Counted from the stretch's first letter, positions 35,556 to 44,864 are shown. The stretch is 64,000 nt of DNA from CAXXFQ01 sp963674475 (GCA_963674475.2 CAXXFQ010000017.1:496001-560000); one strand, 5' to 3'. The notes: a model not told the origin generated them from the sequence alone. Numbers and translations: made by a program.

Positions 35556-36074
35556 CGTGGTGGGATTCTTTTTTCAGTTTTTTGGGGGGAAAGGAGCTAT
35601 TCTTAATCCTACAAAAAAAGTTGCTCGGAGAAAAGCATTTTCGACAGAACGGGGTGCGGGGAAAATCGATTTTTCAGAGGGGCGTCAATCGATATTTTCG
35701 GTCCAATCCCTTTTACGGTCAGGCGTTGAAGGACTTTTTAGCGGGGTTCCGCAGGAGCGAACCGGCCGTGTGTTTTTTAAAAGGCCATATTTGTTTTATG
35801 GTATGCCCTCTTCTGGCGGCGAAGGGGGAGCCCGTTTTTTTGACTTTTCAACTAGCTTTTCTGATTGGCCGCCCGTGCGAGAGGTCCCCCGTTTGGACGC
35901 CGCACGAATGATTCAATAACAAACGACCACATTGAAGCTATTTCGGCATTCTTGATTTTACATCTGTGATTTTGACACCCGCGCCGCCGGTTTCGATTGA
36001 GGGATAGGTTTTTCTCGATCCGATTTTGGCCCACAGTGGCCGAGGGCGACGCATTGAACGAGGAACTGCCGCGC
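35556..36074. other. 519-base divergent gap
   Basis: Between the aldo/keto reductase (minus) and the DUF1080 gene (plus). It is AT-rich with poly-T and poly-G runs. The DUF1080 gene has GAGGA about 10 bases before its ATG at 36075. An in-frame TTG at 35997 gives a longer but less likely start. No promoter or RNA gene was recognised. Confidence 0.4.
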
Positions 36075-37049
36075 ATGCGAACGACGGTTTTTTGGGCTCT
36101 CTTGTTCTTTTTGGGCGCTGCCTGTCTGGTGGTACTTGGTCTTCCGCCACTTCAGGCGACCTATGTTGGTTACGACCCGTTTCGACTCCGGGGCGTTTCG
36201 TTGATGGAACCGGACCAATGGGAGCGGGCCGGAGGGATTCTCTCCAAAAAATTTGCCGGGACGAGCGTCGATTGGATCGACGGCACGGAAACGGTCTGGA
36301 CGTTGCCGGGCCACGAGGCGTCGCGCGATCTGGTCGAACATCGGGGCCAGTTGCTCGAAAACCATCAGCAGTATTCGGCCCGGACCAAGCAAGAGTGGGG
36401 CTCGTTTCAGATGACGCTCGAGTTCCGCTTCGAACCGGACGAGACCGGGTTGGAGACGAAACCGGAAGATTTCGGCAACAGTGGGGTCTATATTTTCGGG
36501 CTCTACGAGATCCAGCTATTGGACACGAGCCGGTTTGTCGATCCGGGACCGCTTCCGCCGGGGATCGCCCGTGATGGGAATATGCAAGTCAAATATCGGG
36601 GGAAATGGCTCTCCGGCGGCGCGAACCGGTGTCTTTGCGGATCGGTCTATGGGGGTGGACGACACGACCAGGTTCGGCCGATGCTTGGGGCGACGACCGA
36701 TGCGTCGGGGCGGCCGTTTAACTACTGTCGACCGACCGGCGAGTGGAACCGGATGGTGATCTACTTTACCCCGCCGCGATTCGACGGGAAAACGAAAACC
36801 CATCACGCCACGATCGCCGCGGAGTTCAACGGCCGACCGGTTTATTTCAATGGGCAAAGCAAATTCGCGATTACCGGTCCGACCGGCTCCCAATGGAAAA
36901 AACCGGACCGGTCGCGCGGCCCGATCGTTCTTCAGGACCATTTCGGCAAGGTCGCTTTCCGGAACATGGCGGTCGACCCGCTCTGGACGCCGCCGAGCGA
37001 TTTCGCCGTCATGGTTGAGCCGTCGGCCGGTCAGTTGGCCGGTTTTTGA
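36075..37049 (+). CDS. secreted DUF1080 (3-keto-disaccharide hydrolase-like) protein
   Basis: 324 residues from the ATG at 36075 with a signal peptide (TTVFWALLFFLGAACLVVLGL). The rest has the concanavalin-like beta-sandwich of DUF1080: FQMTLEFRFEPDE, FGNSGVYIFGLYEIQLLDTS, GANRCLCGSVYGGG and GPIVLQDHFGKVAFRNMAVD. The family is expanded in Planctomycetes and has been linked to glycan hydrolysis; catalytic residues are not established. No sugar-related genes flank it: argG is 362 bases downstream. Confidence 0.85.
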   Translation: MRTTVFWALLFFLGAACLVVLGLPPLQATYVGYDPFRLRGVSLMEPDQWERAGGILSKKFAGTSVDWIDGTETVWTLPGHEASRDLVEHRGQLLENHQQYSARTKQEWGSFQMTLEFRFEPDETGLETKPEDFGNSGVYIFGLYEIQLLDTSRFVDPGPLPPGIARDGNMQVKYRGKWLSGGANRCLCGSVYGGGRHDQVRPMLGATTDASGRPFNYCRPTGEWNRMVIYFTPPRFDGKTKTHHATIAAEFNGRPVYFNGQSKFAITGPTGSQWKKPDRSRGPIVLQDHFGKVAFRNMAVDPLWTPPSDFAVMVEPSAGQLAGF

Positions 37050-37238
37050 AACCAGGGTGTTTCGCTCAGTATATTTTTGCCGGAAACGGTTTAAAGCCTT
37101 TCGCCTGCGGCAGGGAAGCAGCCGTATCGAAGGGGGAAATATCCCCCCAAATGCCCCATCTGCATGATCCTTACACCCAGCTGAGGAGGGAGTTGCTTTG
37201 GGGTAGCCTGGGGCTTTTTTTGATTGACAGGCTCCTCC

Positions 37239-37267
37239 TTGTCAGTCGATGCCGACAACGGGATAAT
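37239..37267 (+). promoter_or_regulatory. sigma-70-type promoter upstream of argG
   Basis: TTGTCA (37239-37244), 17-base spacer, GATAAT (37262-37267), in a 362-base gap upstream of argG. A 5-bp inverted repeat (TTGTC...GACAA) surrounds the spacer and could be an operator. The rest of the gap (37050-37411) has no gene; a GGGGGA/TCCCCC hairpin lies near 37131-37147. Confidence 0.55.
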
Positions 37268-37411
37268 ATAAGGTTTGCTTTTGCAGCAAAGGAATACCAC
37301 GTTTACTACCCCCGTGATGCCAAACGTCGCTTGAAGGGGGCTTTTCGAGCGGCGGCCCTTTTGGGGGAGTCACGGTGAAAAAGATTTTTATTCCAATGGG
37401 AGAAGAGAAAA

Positions 37412-38626
37412 ATGCCTAGTTGCGTACTTGCCTACTCGGGCGGACTTGATACGTCGGTCTTGCTGGCCTGGCTCCAGGACGAAGGGTACGATGTCCACGC
37501 CGTCTATGTCGATTTGGGCCAGCCGTGTGAAGATCGTCAGGCGATCATGGAAAAAGCGAAGATGTTCGGGGCGAAGTCGGCCCGGCTGATCGACGCGCGG
37601 GAAGAGATGTGTCGCGAAATCGCCTTCCCGATGCTTCAGTTCCAGGCGAAATACGAAAGCATTTACCTGCTGGGGACCTCGATCGCCCGACCGCTGATCT
37701 CGAAGATCTGTCTTCAGATCGCTCGTGAAGAAAAGGCCGACGCGTTCGTCCACGGCGCCACCGGCAAGGGGAACGACCAGTGCCGGTTCCAACTGGCCGC
37801 CGAAGCGCTCGACCCGTCGATCCAAGTGATCGCCCCGTGGCGGATGGAGTCGTTCCGCAACCAGTTCCCCGGTCGGACCGAGATGCTGGAATTCTGCAAG
37901 GAAAAGGGAATCCCGGTCAAGCCGACGGTCAAAAAGCCGTATAGCTCGGACGAGAACTGTTTGCACATCAGCTACGAAGCCGGACAGCTCGAAGAGCTTG
38001 AGGTCAGCGGGATGGACCTGGTCGAGTTCGGCATGGTGACCAAGCCCAAGGACGCGCCGGATGAATCCGAACGGGTCACGGTCGGTTTCGAGTCGGGCGT
38101 TCCGGTCAGCGTCAACGGCGAGAAATTGTCGGCCTATGGCGTGGTCGAAAAGCTCAACGAGGTCGCCGGTCGTCACGGCATCGGGATCCTCGACATGATC
38201 GAGAACCGGTTCGTCGGCATGAAGAGCCGCGGCGTCTACGAGGCCCCGGGCATGACGTTGCTTTATGAGGCCCATCGACTGGTCGAACAGTTGACGTTGG
38301 ATCGCGACCTGACCCACTTGCGTGACCGGCTGGCTCCGGAAGTGGCCGAGATGGTCTACTATGGGTTCTGGTACCACGCCAAGATGGACGCCCTGTTGGC
38401 TTTCATCGACCAGGCCCAAAAGCCGGTCTCCGGCGAAGTGACCCTCGAGTTGTACAAGGGGAACATGATCGTCGTTTCACGCACGAGCCCCAACAGTCTT
38501 TATGACGAAGGGATCGCGACGATGGAAGGCGGCGGTTCGTACAACCAGACCGATGCCGAAGGCTTTTTGAGAATCCAAGGCCTCCCCGGGCGCGTCCAAG
38601 GGCGAATCTGTCCGCGAGAGTATTAA
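37412..38626 (+). CDS. argG: argininosuccinate synthase
   Basis: 404 residues, normal for the family. It condenses citrulline and aspartate with ATP to argininosuccinate in arginine synthesis. Signatures: VLAYSGGLDTSVLLAWL (ATP-binding SGGxDTS), VHGATGKGNDQCRFQ (ATP/citrulline) and SSDENCLHISYEAGQLEE. The substrate-binding part is intact and the C-terminus has the GFWYHAKMDALLAFID region. The gene has its own promoter candidate and terminator, and no other arg gene is adjacent. Confidence 0.97.
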   Translation: MPSCVLAYSGGLDTSVLLAWLQDEGYDVHAVYVDLGQPCEDRQAIMEKAKMFGAKSARLIDAREEMCREIAFPMLQFQAKYESIYLLGTSIARPLISKICLQIAREEKADAFVHGATGKGNDQCRFQLAAEALDPSIQVIAPWRMESFRNQFPGRTEMLEFCKEKGIPVKPTVKKPYSSDENCLHISYEAGQLEELEVSGMDLVEFGMVTKPKDAPDESERVTVGFESGVPVSVNGEKLSAYGVVEKLNEVAGRHGIGILDMIENRFVGMKSRGVYEAPGMTLLYEAHRLVEQLTLDRDLTHLRDRLAPEVAEMVYYGFWYHAKMDALLAFIDQAQKPVSGEVTLELYKGNMIVVSRTSPNSLYDEGIATMEGGGSYNQTDAEGFLRIQGLPGRVQGRICPREY

Positions 38627-38721
38627 AGCGATTTTTTAGTTGGTCATCGCCATTGACCGGCCGCGGTTTTTGGAGCCGGTAAAAGAAGGTGATGCCAAGA
38701 AAAAACATCGAAACTCAAGAG

Positions 38722-38761
38722 AGAGAGGAATCTGCTTTTTAAAGCGGGTTCCTCTTTTTTT
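38722..38761 (+). terminator. rho-independent terminator after argG
   Basis: An almost perfect stem of about 15 bp, AGAGGAATCTGCTTT pairing with AAAGCGGGTTCCTCT, loop TT, followed by seven T residues. It also faces the 3' end of the minus-strand cassette gene that ends at 38796. Confidence 0.9.
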
Positions 38762-38795
38762 GCAAGATGCCATTCCCGCACAAGGTGAGAAAAAA

Positions 38796-39500
38796 TTAAC
38801 TGGGCTCCTTTTCCCCAGAATTTCGTTTTCTTTCGAGGGAAATCAAAGAAATATATGCTGAACTCGCTACTGCAAAGGAACACCACATTAGAATCCAAAG
38901 AACGGTTAAGACAGAATTTGTAAAATGAAGACTTTCTTTCGTCCAAATCTTTGATGGGTCATTGTGCTCTTCCAAGAGGCTTTGAGGATCCAAGTACTCT
39001 TTCGGTATCGGCATTGTCTTTTTACCCGAATGGGAGAAACTGAAATTATTAGCTGTATCTACTTTCCGTTTGTTTGCTAGTTCTGACGATGGCTTTTTAT
39101 CTTCATCTTCAAATGAAATTGGAGGCGGAGTGCTCCCGTGACTATGAAAAATAATAGTCTTGTACTGATTGCCAATGATGACCCGCTCACCTCCATCTAA
39201 ATGAAAAATGTATTTTCCTGATTGGTCCAAGTAGAAAAATGAAAAAATTAGAAAAAGAATGGATGAAACCATAAAAACTACCCAAACTTTAATATTTGAG
39301 CTTATTCTATTATTGAAATACGCATAAAAAAACATCAAAAAAGCGAGACTTAAAATGGCCGTAAAAAAAACTAAATCACTTGTTGGAAAGGAGGGTGGTT
39401 GGAATTCCGAAAATTTGTTCATGCAAGAAATTAAGACAATAAGAGCAGTTAAAATGCTCTTGTAATCATCAAGGAACCTGAGGAATCCGTGTATTCCCAT
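38796..39500 (-). CDS. hypothetical membrane protein, AT-rich cassette
   Basis: 234 residues, family unknown. Hydrophobic segments: about 16-28, 44-63 (LVFFTAILSLAFLMFFYAYF), 75-93 (VWVVFMVSSILFLIFSFFYL) and 195-220 (VLTVLWILMWCSFAVASSAY). The large loop between the third and fourth segments (about 95-190) is polar and contains HSHGST and KKPSSELANKRK. Codons are A/T-rich, unlike neighbouring genes. The ATG comes one base after the stop of the upstream gene, so the two are coupled. Confidence 0.65.
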   Translation of the reverse strand: MGIHGFLRFLDDYKSILTALIVLISCMNKFSEFQPPSFPTSDLVFFTAILSLAFLMFFYAYFNNRISSNIKVWVVFMVSSILFLIFSFFYLDQSGKYIFHLDGGERVIIGNQYKTIIFHSHGSTPPPISFEDEDKKPSSELANKRKVDTANNFSFSHSGKKTMPIPKEYLDPQSLLEEHNDPSKIWTKESLHFTNSVLTVLWILMWCSFAVASSAYISLISLERKRNSGEKEPS

Positions 39501-39501
39501 T

Positions 39502-40311
39502 TTAACTACCTGGAAAGACCTTGTTAGGATAAAATATCTGGGGGCCGCTATTTTTTATATTGCGCAACTCTATATCGTTTATTTTTCCATCAGGCCAAGT
39601 TACTTTGAACCAATGTTTGCCAAATAATTTCAATTCAGTGTTTTGTGGCAGGACTTCCCAGTGGGGATGATGGTAATTGCAATTTTGCTTTTTCATATGC
39701 TGATACAAAAGCCATTCTCCATTTGGAATACAATAAACAGTCCCATTGCCAGGGCGGCTTATAATCGTGACTGGATATAATGCCGGTCTTGCGACGCATG
39801 GTACAGCTACTTCTATCCTTTCTGCCGATTCCTTTCCTTCGCTTTTAGCCAGTTGATTCAATTCTCTTTGATAGATTTGATAAATTTCATCATAGAGAGG
39901 TGAAAGCTTTTGCCATTTCTCGTCTTCAGTCAAATTTGGGGTGTTGGTCACCGTAAGCATTTCAGATATTTTTGCTTCTACCTGCCTCAGGACTGGTTGC
40001 CAGAAACGTTTTGCGCGGGACGAATTTCTATACTTGCGGATGAGAGTGACTGTGAATTGTTCACGAATTGGGCCCTCAGGAATATCAGAGTTTCCGGCAT
40101 TTGCGGAAGGCGAAACCATTCCGAGATGGTAGTAGAGACTTTCTTCTTCCCAGTCGAATTTAGGCGGTGAATTAACCTCATACAGCCCTATTTTAAGAGC
40201 GTATTCGGTCCATTGACGAAGATCCTCTTGAGTTATATCGCGAGCGGAAACCGTTTTTGGCGCAAGGATAAGAACAATAAGTAATACGCCGATAGAAAAA
40301 TACTTTTTCAT
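39502..40311 (-). CDS. hypothetical secreted protein, AT-rich cassette
   Basis: 269 residues from the ATG at 40311. A clear signal peptide (MKKYFSIGVLLIVLILAPKT, cut near VSA) is followed by an alpha-rich part (RQWTEYALKIGLYEV, EEKWQKLSPLYDEIYQIYQR), then a C-terminal beta part (about 170-260) with the loops CVARPALYPVTIISRPGNGT and GKHWFKVTWPDGKINDIELR, which resembles an SH3-like or YEATS-like small fold but is unrecognised. Base composition is A/T-rich relative to flanking genes. It is coupled to the downstream membrane-protein gene. Confidence 0.65.
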   Translation of the reverse strand: MKKYFSIGVLLIVLILAPKTVSARDITQEDLRQWTEYALKIGLYEVNSPPKFDWEEESLYYHLGMVSPSANAGNSDIPEGPIREQFTVTLIRKYRNSSRAKRFWQPVLRQVEAKISEMLTVTNTPNLTEDEKWQKLSPLYDEIYQIYQRELNQLAKSEGKESAERIEVAVPCVARPALYPVTIISRPGNGTVYCIPNGEWLLYQHMKKQNCNYHHPHWEVLPQNTELKLFGKHWFKVTWPDGKINDIELRNIKNSGPQIFYPNKVFPGS

Positions 40312-40358
40312 GAGAGTAGCCCCCAAAGATGAGTGGATTAAGTTCCACTTTTTTCCCA

Positions 40359-40386
40359 TTTATATATACAATGATCTGCTTGTCAA
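40359..40386 (-). promoter_or_regulatory. sigma-70 promoter of the AT-rich cassette
   Basis: On the minus strand: TTGACA (complement 40381-40386), 16-base spacer, TATAAA (complement 40359-40364). The start codon is at 40311, giving a leader of about 40 bases that contains a 6-bp hairpin (AGTGGA/TCCACT). Confidence 0.65.
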
Positions 40387-40564
40387 GCAGGGGTGGCAGA
40401 AGCACTTAAATTAAGGGGAAGCCGTGATGGTTTCTGTTTCCCGCCTACTCGTAAAGACGCAAATGGAAGCAAGTAATTGAAAATGATGCGACGGGTGTAG
40501 ATCTTTAGCCCAGTTTAGGTCTAACGCGGTTTCGAAGAGAGAGACGAGTTACGCCGCGTCAAAG

Positions 40565-41227
40565 TCACGCGGCGTCGAAGTCGTCGGTGAAGAGCGACTT
40601 GGCTTCTTTGCCGAGCCAGGTGAGCCAGGTTCGATACTTCGGGTTATGGACTTTTTGAAGGATCAACGGGCTGAACTTCGGGCGGACCGGGTGGTTGAGC
40701 AGTTTCATGCGGGCCTGCCGGGGCGTGCGTCCGCCTTTCTTGACGTTACACTTGCAGCAGGCGCAGACCATATTCTCCCAGGTGCTTTGGCCGCCATCGC
40801 GACGCGGGACGACATGGTCGAGGCTCAACTTGCTTAGGGGGAAACGGCGTCCGCAGTACTGACACCGGTACGCGTCGCGGGCGAAGATGGCTTGGCGGCT
40901 GGGATACAGGTTCTTGCGGGGCATCTGTTCGAAAGCCAACAGCCGAATGACGCGCGGGACCTGGATTTTGAAGTGGACGGCGTGGAGCCAGTCGTCGTGG
41001 GGATTTTGTTGATCGGCCCAGATTTCGCTCCGCTCGCGCCAGGAACGGAAATCGTAGTTGGCAAAGATGCCCTCTTCGTCATGGATCACTTCGGCATGGT
41101 CGCAGAACAAGAGCCGCATCGCGCGACGCACCCCGACCACGTGAACGACCATGTACAGCCGGTTCAAAACCAAGACACTCATGTCGAGTGCCAAAGAAGG
41201 CGTAGAATTTGCCACTGCCGTTGCCAC
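40565..41227 (-). CDS. HNH endonuclease family protein
   Basis: 220 residues from a GTG at 41227. GGGAGGAG with a six-base spacer precedes it and favours it over the GTG at 41248. The N-terminal half (MSVLVLNRLYMVVHVVGVRR, LFCDHAEVIHDEEG) is shared with many planctomycete HNH proteins. The C-terminal HNH motif is CQYCGRRFPLSKLSLDHVVP with RRDGGQSTWENMVCACCKCN: two CxxC zinc pairs and the DHVVP and N positions. It may be a stand-alone nuclease of unknown target. No methyltransferase or resistance gene is adjacent. Confidence 0.88.
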   Translation of the reverse strand: MATAVANSTPSLALDMSVLVLNRLYMVVHVVGVRRAMRLLFCDHAEVIHDEEGIFANYDFRSWRERSEIWADQQNPHDDWLHAVHFKIQVPRVIRLLAFEQMPRKNLYPSRQAIFARDAYRCQYCGRRFPLSKLSLDHVVPRRDGGQSTWENMVCACCKCNVKKGGRTPRQARMKLLNHPVRPKFSPLILQKVHNPKYRTWLTWLGKEAKSLFTDDFDAA

Positions 41228-42023
41228 GGAAGACTCCTCCCGGATCACTCGGCGCCGTAGCCCGTAGCCGTAACCACAGGAAGCGTGCGATCTGATTCGC
41301 TTCGGAAATTTTTCAAGAGCGAAAAAACGTGCACGCCTCCGGCAGCCGGGCCTTCCGGCCGCGAGTGCCCCGTCAATATCGGTTGATCGCAGTCTGACTT
41401 CCCCTCCAGTTGTAAATGCTCTTTTTGGTGCAAATGCGTCTTATGGGGAAGTGTACGTTCCGTATGCCTCGTCGGTAATTTTTACTTGAGTTCGTTGTCG
41501 GCCTTGACAGTAGATGCGGAAAAATGGATGCGGGAAAAATGGGACCCGATAGACCGCTCGCGAAGGACCGATCTCGTGGTGGGCGATTTTCCACATCCGT
41601 ATGAATCCCATTTTAAACCATATCGGCAAATCTTGCCAAGCCGTTCTTATTCGTATTATTCCATTTTGTCTCAAGAAGCGGGAATAAACCGTGAAAAAAG
41701 CGGCCGTCGTGCTCTTGCCAATCACCGCGCAAAAGGGTTAGGATGAAAGTTGTCGTCAGGGCCCGGTGGGCGCTGGTGGCGCTCGCTTTATTTTAAAGTG
41801 GTTACGGCTACTGGAAGTGGTTTTTGGAAACCTTATCCCTTTTTCGCGTTTCAGTTTTCCCCCAGTTCTGGGGAGGACGTGTTTTGGATGGCTCTGTTCT
41901 CGGAGTGCCTACTCGTCGGGCGGCTTAATGGTCGGCTGATTTCGTTTCGGAAAAGCCAATAAAAAAGGTTTGACGTTCCGTGACGCGAGTGAACGGATTC
42001 TTTCTTAATTTTGAGGTTGGATC
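41228..42023. other. 796-base gap, no clear gene
   Basis: Between the HNH gene (minus) and the small zinc-ribbon gene (plus). I found no RNA gene or promoter box that stands out. At 41742 a short frame begins MKVVVRARWALVALALF and stops after 17 codons: a signal-peptide-like start that goes nowhere (see findings). Confidence 0.4.
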
Positions 42024-42332
42024 ATGATTCGATACTATTGCGATATTTGTCACCGTCCGTTGGATCCAGACGAAGATCTTCGTTATGTCGTGAAGATGGA
42101 AGTCTATGCGGCGTTCGACCCTTCGCCCCAATACGATTCGTCGGACGAGGGGAACCACCTGCAAGATATCCAAGAGATTCTCGAAGAGCTCGAACAGGCC
42201 GACGGCGATGATATCGGCGAGGATGTCTACCGCGAGCTGAAGTTCGATCTCTGCCCCGAATGCCAAAAGCGGTTCGTGAAAAACCCGCTCGGCCGCACGG
42301 AAGGCAAGATGTTCCGTTTTAGCCAAAACTAA
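42024..42332 (+). CDS. split zinc-ribbon protein
   Basis: 102 residues, cytoplasmic. CDIC (about residues 6-9) and CPEC (about 77-80) could together form a zinc ribbon. They are separated by a Glu/Asp-rich, probably helical segment (LQDIQEILEELEQADGDDIG). The basic C-terminus ends KMFRFSQN. No catalytic motif. Likely a protein- or RNA-binding accessory; the family is seen in planctomycetes but unnamed. Confidence 0.7.
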   Translation: MIRYYCDICHRPLDPDEDLRYVVKMEVYAAFDPSPQYDSSDEGNHLQDIQEILEELEQADGDDIGEDVYRELKFDLCPECQKRFVKNPLGRTEGKMFRFSQN

Positions 42333-42557
42333 TCGATTGCTTTGTCGGCAAGTTGCCCTCGATGGGGGACGTGTTTTGTTGCTCGTTCACCAACGTTTGG
42401 TCGAAAACGTCTGGTCGAAGCGGGTTCGAAAACGTTTGTTGGCGTTGTGGAATGGGCGTTGTGGAAAAAAGATCGCCTTTTTCAAGCAGTTCAGCCGCGC
42501 GTCAAAAAAACAGATGTTCTCTTTTGAAAAATCGACCACGAACCGGATTCAAGGACG

Positions 42558-43112
42558 ATGGCCTCTTCGAAACGACGCGTTTATCGGCGACCACGTGGGT
42601 TGGCCATCTCGAAATCAATCGTCACGGTTCTTGTCCTGGCGATTTTGGCTCTCTTGCGGATTTGGACCGACGATCGGTCCGATTCCCCTTCTCCTGAATC
42701 GCTCTCTGAAGGGATCTATACGCTCCAGCGGGTTGTCGATGGCGATACGCTGTTGTTGGCCAACCGGGCGAAGATTCGTCTGATCGGGGCCGATACGCCC
42801 GAGACGGTCAAACGCAACCATCCGGTCGAGCCGTGGGGCCCGGAAGCGACGGCTTTTACCAAGGAATTTCTCGCCGCGGGGGAGGTCCGTTTGCAATTCG
42901 ATCGCGAGCGGGTCGATAAATATGGGCGGTTTTTGGCTTACGTCTTGGTCGACGATCGGATGCTCAACGAGGAGTTGATCCGGGCCGGGTTGGCGCGGGC
43001 GAAGACCGGTTTTCCATATGCCGATTCGATGAAACGCCGCTTTCGCCAAGCTGAAAATGAGGCACGCAACGCCGGGCGGGGGATCTGGTCCGACGGAGCG
43101 GTCGGTCCCTAG
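42558..43112 (+). CDS. secreted thermonuclease (SNase-like)
   Basis: 184 residues with an N-terminal basic region and a membrane segment (SIVTVLVLAILALLRIW), so it is an exported or anchored nuclease. The catalytic core has VVDGDTLLLANRAKIRLIGA, DTPETVKRNHP (metal-binding Asp and Glu) and DKYGRFLAYVLVDDRMLNEE, matching the Asp/Arg/Asp/Glu/Arg set of Staphylococcus nuclease. It probably degrades nucleic acids outside the cytoplasm. It lies 225 bases after the zinc-ribbon gene on the same strand. Confidence 0.9.
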   Translation: MASSKRRVYRRPRGLAISKSIVTVLVLAILALLRIWTDDRSDSPSPESLSEGIYTLQRVVDGDTLLLANRAKIRLIGADTPETVKRNHPVEPWGPEATAFTKEFLAAGEVRLQFDRERVDKYGRFLAYVLVDDRMLNEELIRAGLARAKTGFPYADSMKRRFRQAENEARNAGRGIWSDGAVGP

Positions 43113-43231
43113 CCACGGTCAGTTGAAATGTTTTTTTTGGGGGGATCTGCTTCCGTGAGCCGGATTTGGAAGACGGAAAACTCCCCCTACTTGAGTGGAG
43201 GGCGGCGGTTGGCGCACCCACCCCCCCTCGG

Positions 43232-43259
43232 TTGTCATGGTGACCTCAGGTGCTATAAT
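43232..43259 (+). promoter_or_regulatory. sigma-70-type promoter upstream of leuB
   Basis: TTGTCA (43232-43237), 16-base spacer, TATAAT (43254-43259). The GTG start is at 43541, giving a leader of about 275 bases. In the leader an 11-bp direct repeat TCGTTCCGGCA occurs at 43305-43315 and 43321-43331. The rest of the 43113-43540 gap shows nothing else. Confidence 0.6.
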
Positions 43260-43540
43260 TGGGGGTTTGCTAGGCGTTTGGGGAAAAATGGCAAACGCTC
43301 TCTGTCGTTCCGGCAAGGTGTCGTTCCGGCAGGGCGAACCGTTTCCCCCCTTTCTTGTTGGGAAAACGCCAGTTCTCAAAAGTCGTGTTGGGAGTCGGTC
43401 TCTTTTGATTTGACGTTTGGCCGAGGTTTGAAACCCCTGCCGAAACGCATTTCAGGAAAACCGTTCTCGTATGGTCCGAAATTTTTTAACTCTTATGGCT
43501 TGAAGGCATTTTTTGCCGGAAGGCAGAGGCGAAACGAATC

Positions 43541-44611
43541 GTGAGTACGAATGAACCGCTTAAAATCGCCGTGATTGGTGGAGATGGAACCGGCCCCGAA
43601 GTGGTGGCCGAAGGGCTCAAGGTCGTCAAGGCGGTAGCTGAACTGGAAAAGATTCAGATCGAGACCAAAGAGTTCGATTACGGCGGGGAGCGATACCTGG
43701 CCAAGGGCGAAATCATGCCCGAAAACGCCATCGAAATATTGGGCGAATTCGACGCTATTTTGCTTGGAGCGGTCGGCCATCCGGACGTCGCGCCCGGGAT
43801 TCTCGAACATCAGATGCTTTTGAAGCTTCGCTTTGCCTTCGACCAGTATATCAACCTTCGCCCGGTAAAGCTTTTTCCCGGCGTCGAGACCCCGTTGGCG
43901 AACAAGACCCCGGACGATATCGACTTCACCGTCGTTCGCGAAAACACCGAAGACATGTATGTCGGTATTGGCGGATCGATGAAGAAGGGAACGCCCGATG
44001 AAGTGGCGACCCAAACGGCCATCTATACCCGTAAGGGTTGCGAGCGGTGCATCCGCTGGGCGTTCGAGTACACGCGGAAACGGAATAAGGGAAAACGACT
44101 GACGTTGGTCGCCAAAACGAACGTCTTGACGATCGGCCACGACCTGTGGTGGCGAACGTTCCAAGAGGTCGCCCAGGAATACCCGGATATCGAAACCGAT
44201 TACAACCATGTCGACGCTTGCTGCATGTGGATGGTCAAGAACCCGGAATATTACGACGTGATCGTGACGACCAACATGTTCGGCGACATTATCACCGACT
44301 TGGCCGGAATCCTTCAAGGCGGCATGGGCGTGGCGGCCGGGGGAAATATCAACCCCGAGCCGGGCGGAACGAGTATGTATGAGCCGATGGGCGGCAGCGC
44401 GCCGAAGTACACCGGTCTGGGCGTGATCAACCCGATCGCGACCATCTCGGCCGGCGCGATGCTTCTGGAACAGGCCGGATACGAAAAGGCGGCCGACCGA
44501 ATCACCAACGCGATTCAGGTCGTCACCGGCACGAAGATGAAAAGCCAAGCGGCCGGCAAAATGGGCTACTCGACCTCCGAGATCGGCGATCTGGTCGTCA
44601 AGAACCTGTAA
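43541..44611 (+). CDS. leuB: 3-isopropylmalate dehydrogenase
   Basis: 356 residues from a GTG at 43541. It oxidatively decarboxylates 3-isopropylmalate in leucine synthesis. Signatures: IAVIGGDGTGPEVVAEGLKV (NAD-binding strand), RENTEDMYVGIGG, NHVDACCMWMVKNP and VTTNMFGDIITDLAGILQGG. The last matches the DxxxD metal-binding motif of the beta-decarboxylating dehydrogenase family, which includes isocitrate and tartrate dehydrogenases. The family motif plus length favours LeuB, but homoisocitrate or tartrate dehydrogenase is not excluded. No leuA, leuC or leuD is adjacent. A terminator follows. Confidence 0.85.
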   Translation: MSTNEPLKIAVIGGDGTGPEVVAEGLKVVKAVAELEKIQIETKEFDYGGERYLAKGEIMPENAIEILGEFDAILLGAVGHPDVAPGILEHQMLLKLRFAFDQYINLRPVKLFPGVETPLANKTPDDIDFTVVRENTEDMYVGIGGSMKKGTPDEVATQTAIYTRKGCERCIRWAFEYTRKRNKGKRLTLVAKTNVLTIGHDLWWRTFQEVAQEYPDIETDYNHVDACCMWMVKNPEYYDVIVTTNMFGDIITDLAGILQGGMGVAAGGNINPEPGGTSMYEPMGGSAPKYTGLGVINPIATISAGAMLLEQAGYEKAADRITNAIQVVTGTKMKSQAAGKMGYSTSEIGDLVVKNL

Positions 44612-44647
44612 AGCATTTTTTGCAGGTCAAATAGAGTTTGATTTTCA

Positions 44648-44687
44648 AGGGCAATCGTCGTTTGACGGCGGTTGCCCTGTTTTTTTT
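44648..44687 (+). terminator. rho-independent terminator after leuB
   Basis: AGGGCAA pairs with TTGCCCT (44648-44654 with 44672-44678), with an inner CGTCGTTTGACG stem, followed by a run of eight T residues. Confidence 0.88.
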
Positions 44688-44835
44688 GCGCTGATGAGGG
44701 GGGCGAACGAGGTGAGGGAGTCGTTTTTTTGGAAAGAGAGGGCGTGAGTGAAATGATCGGGGAAAAATACCCCGCTATGGTGTAGTTTTTGACAAGAAAA
44801 GTCGGAATATTCGTAAAACCCCCCCTTTGGATTTG

Positions 44836-44864
44836 TTGACATGAAAGCAAAAACTGTCTAAAAT
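44836..44864 (+). promoter_or_regulatory. strong sigma-70 promoter of the PEP-CTERM gene
   Basis: TTGACA (44836-44841), 17-base spacer, TAAAAT (44859-44864). A leader of about 200 bases follows to the ATG, with a good ribosome site (GAGGAGGAG, 45058-45066) before ATGs at 45071 and 45074. Confidence 0.8.

Noticed and set aside
37388..44548. Minus-strand frames opposite argG and leuB
   Set aside because: The plus-strand genes have perfect family signatures; the opposite frames are shadows.
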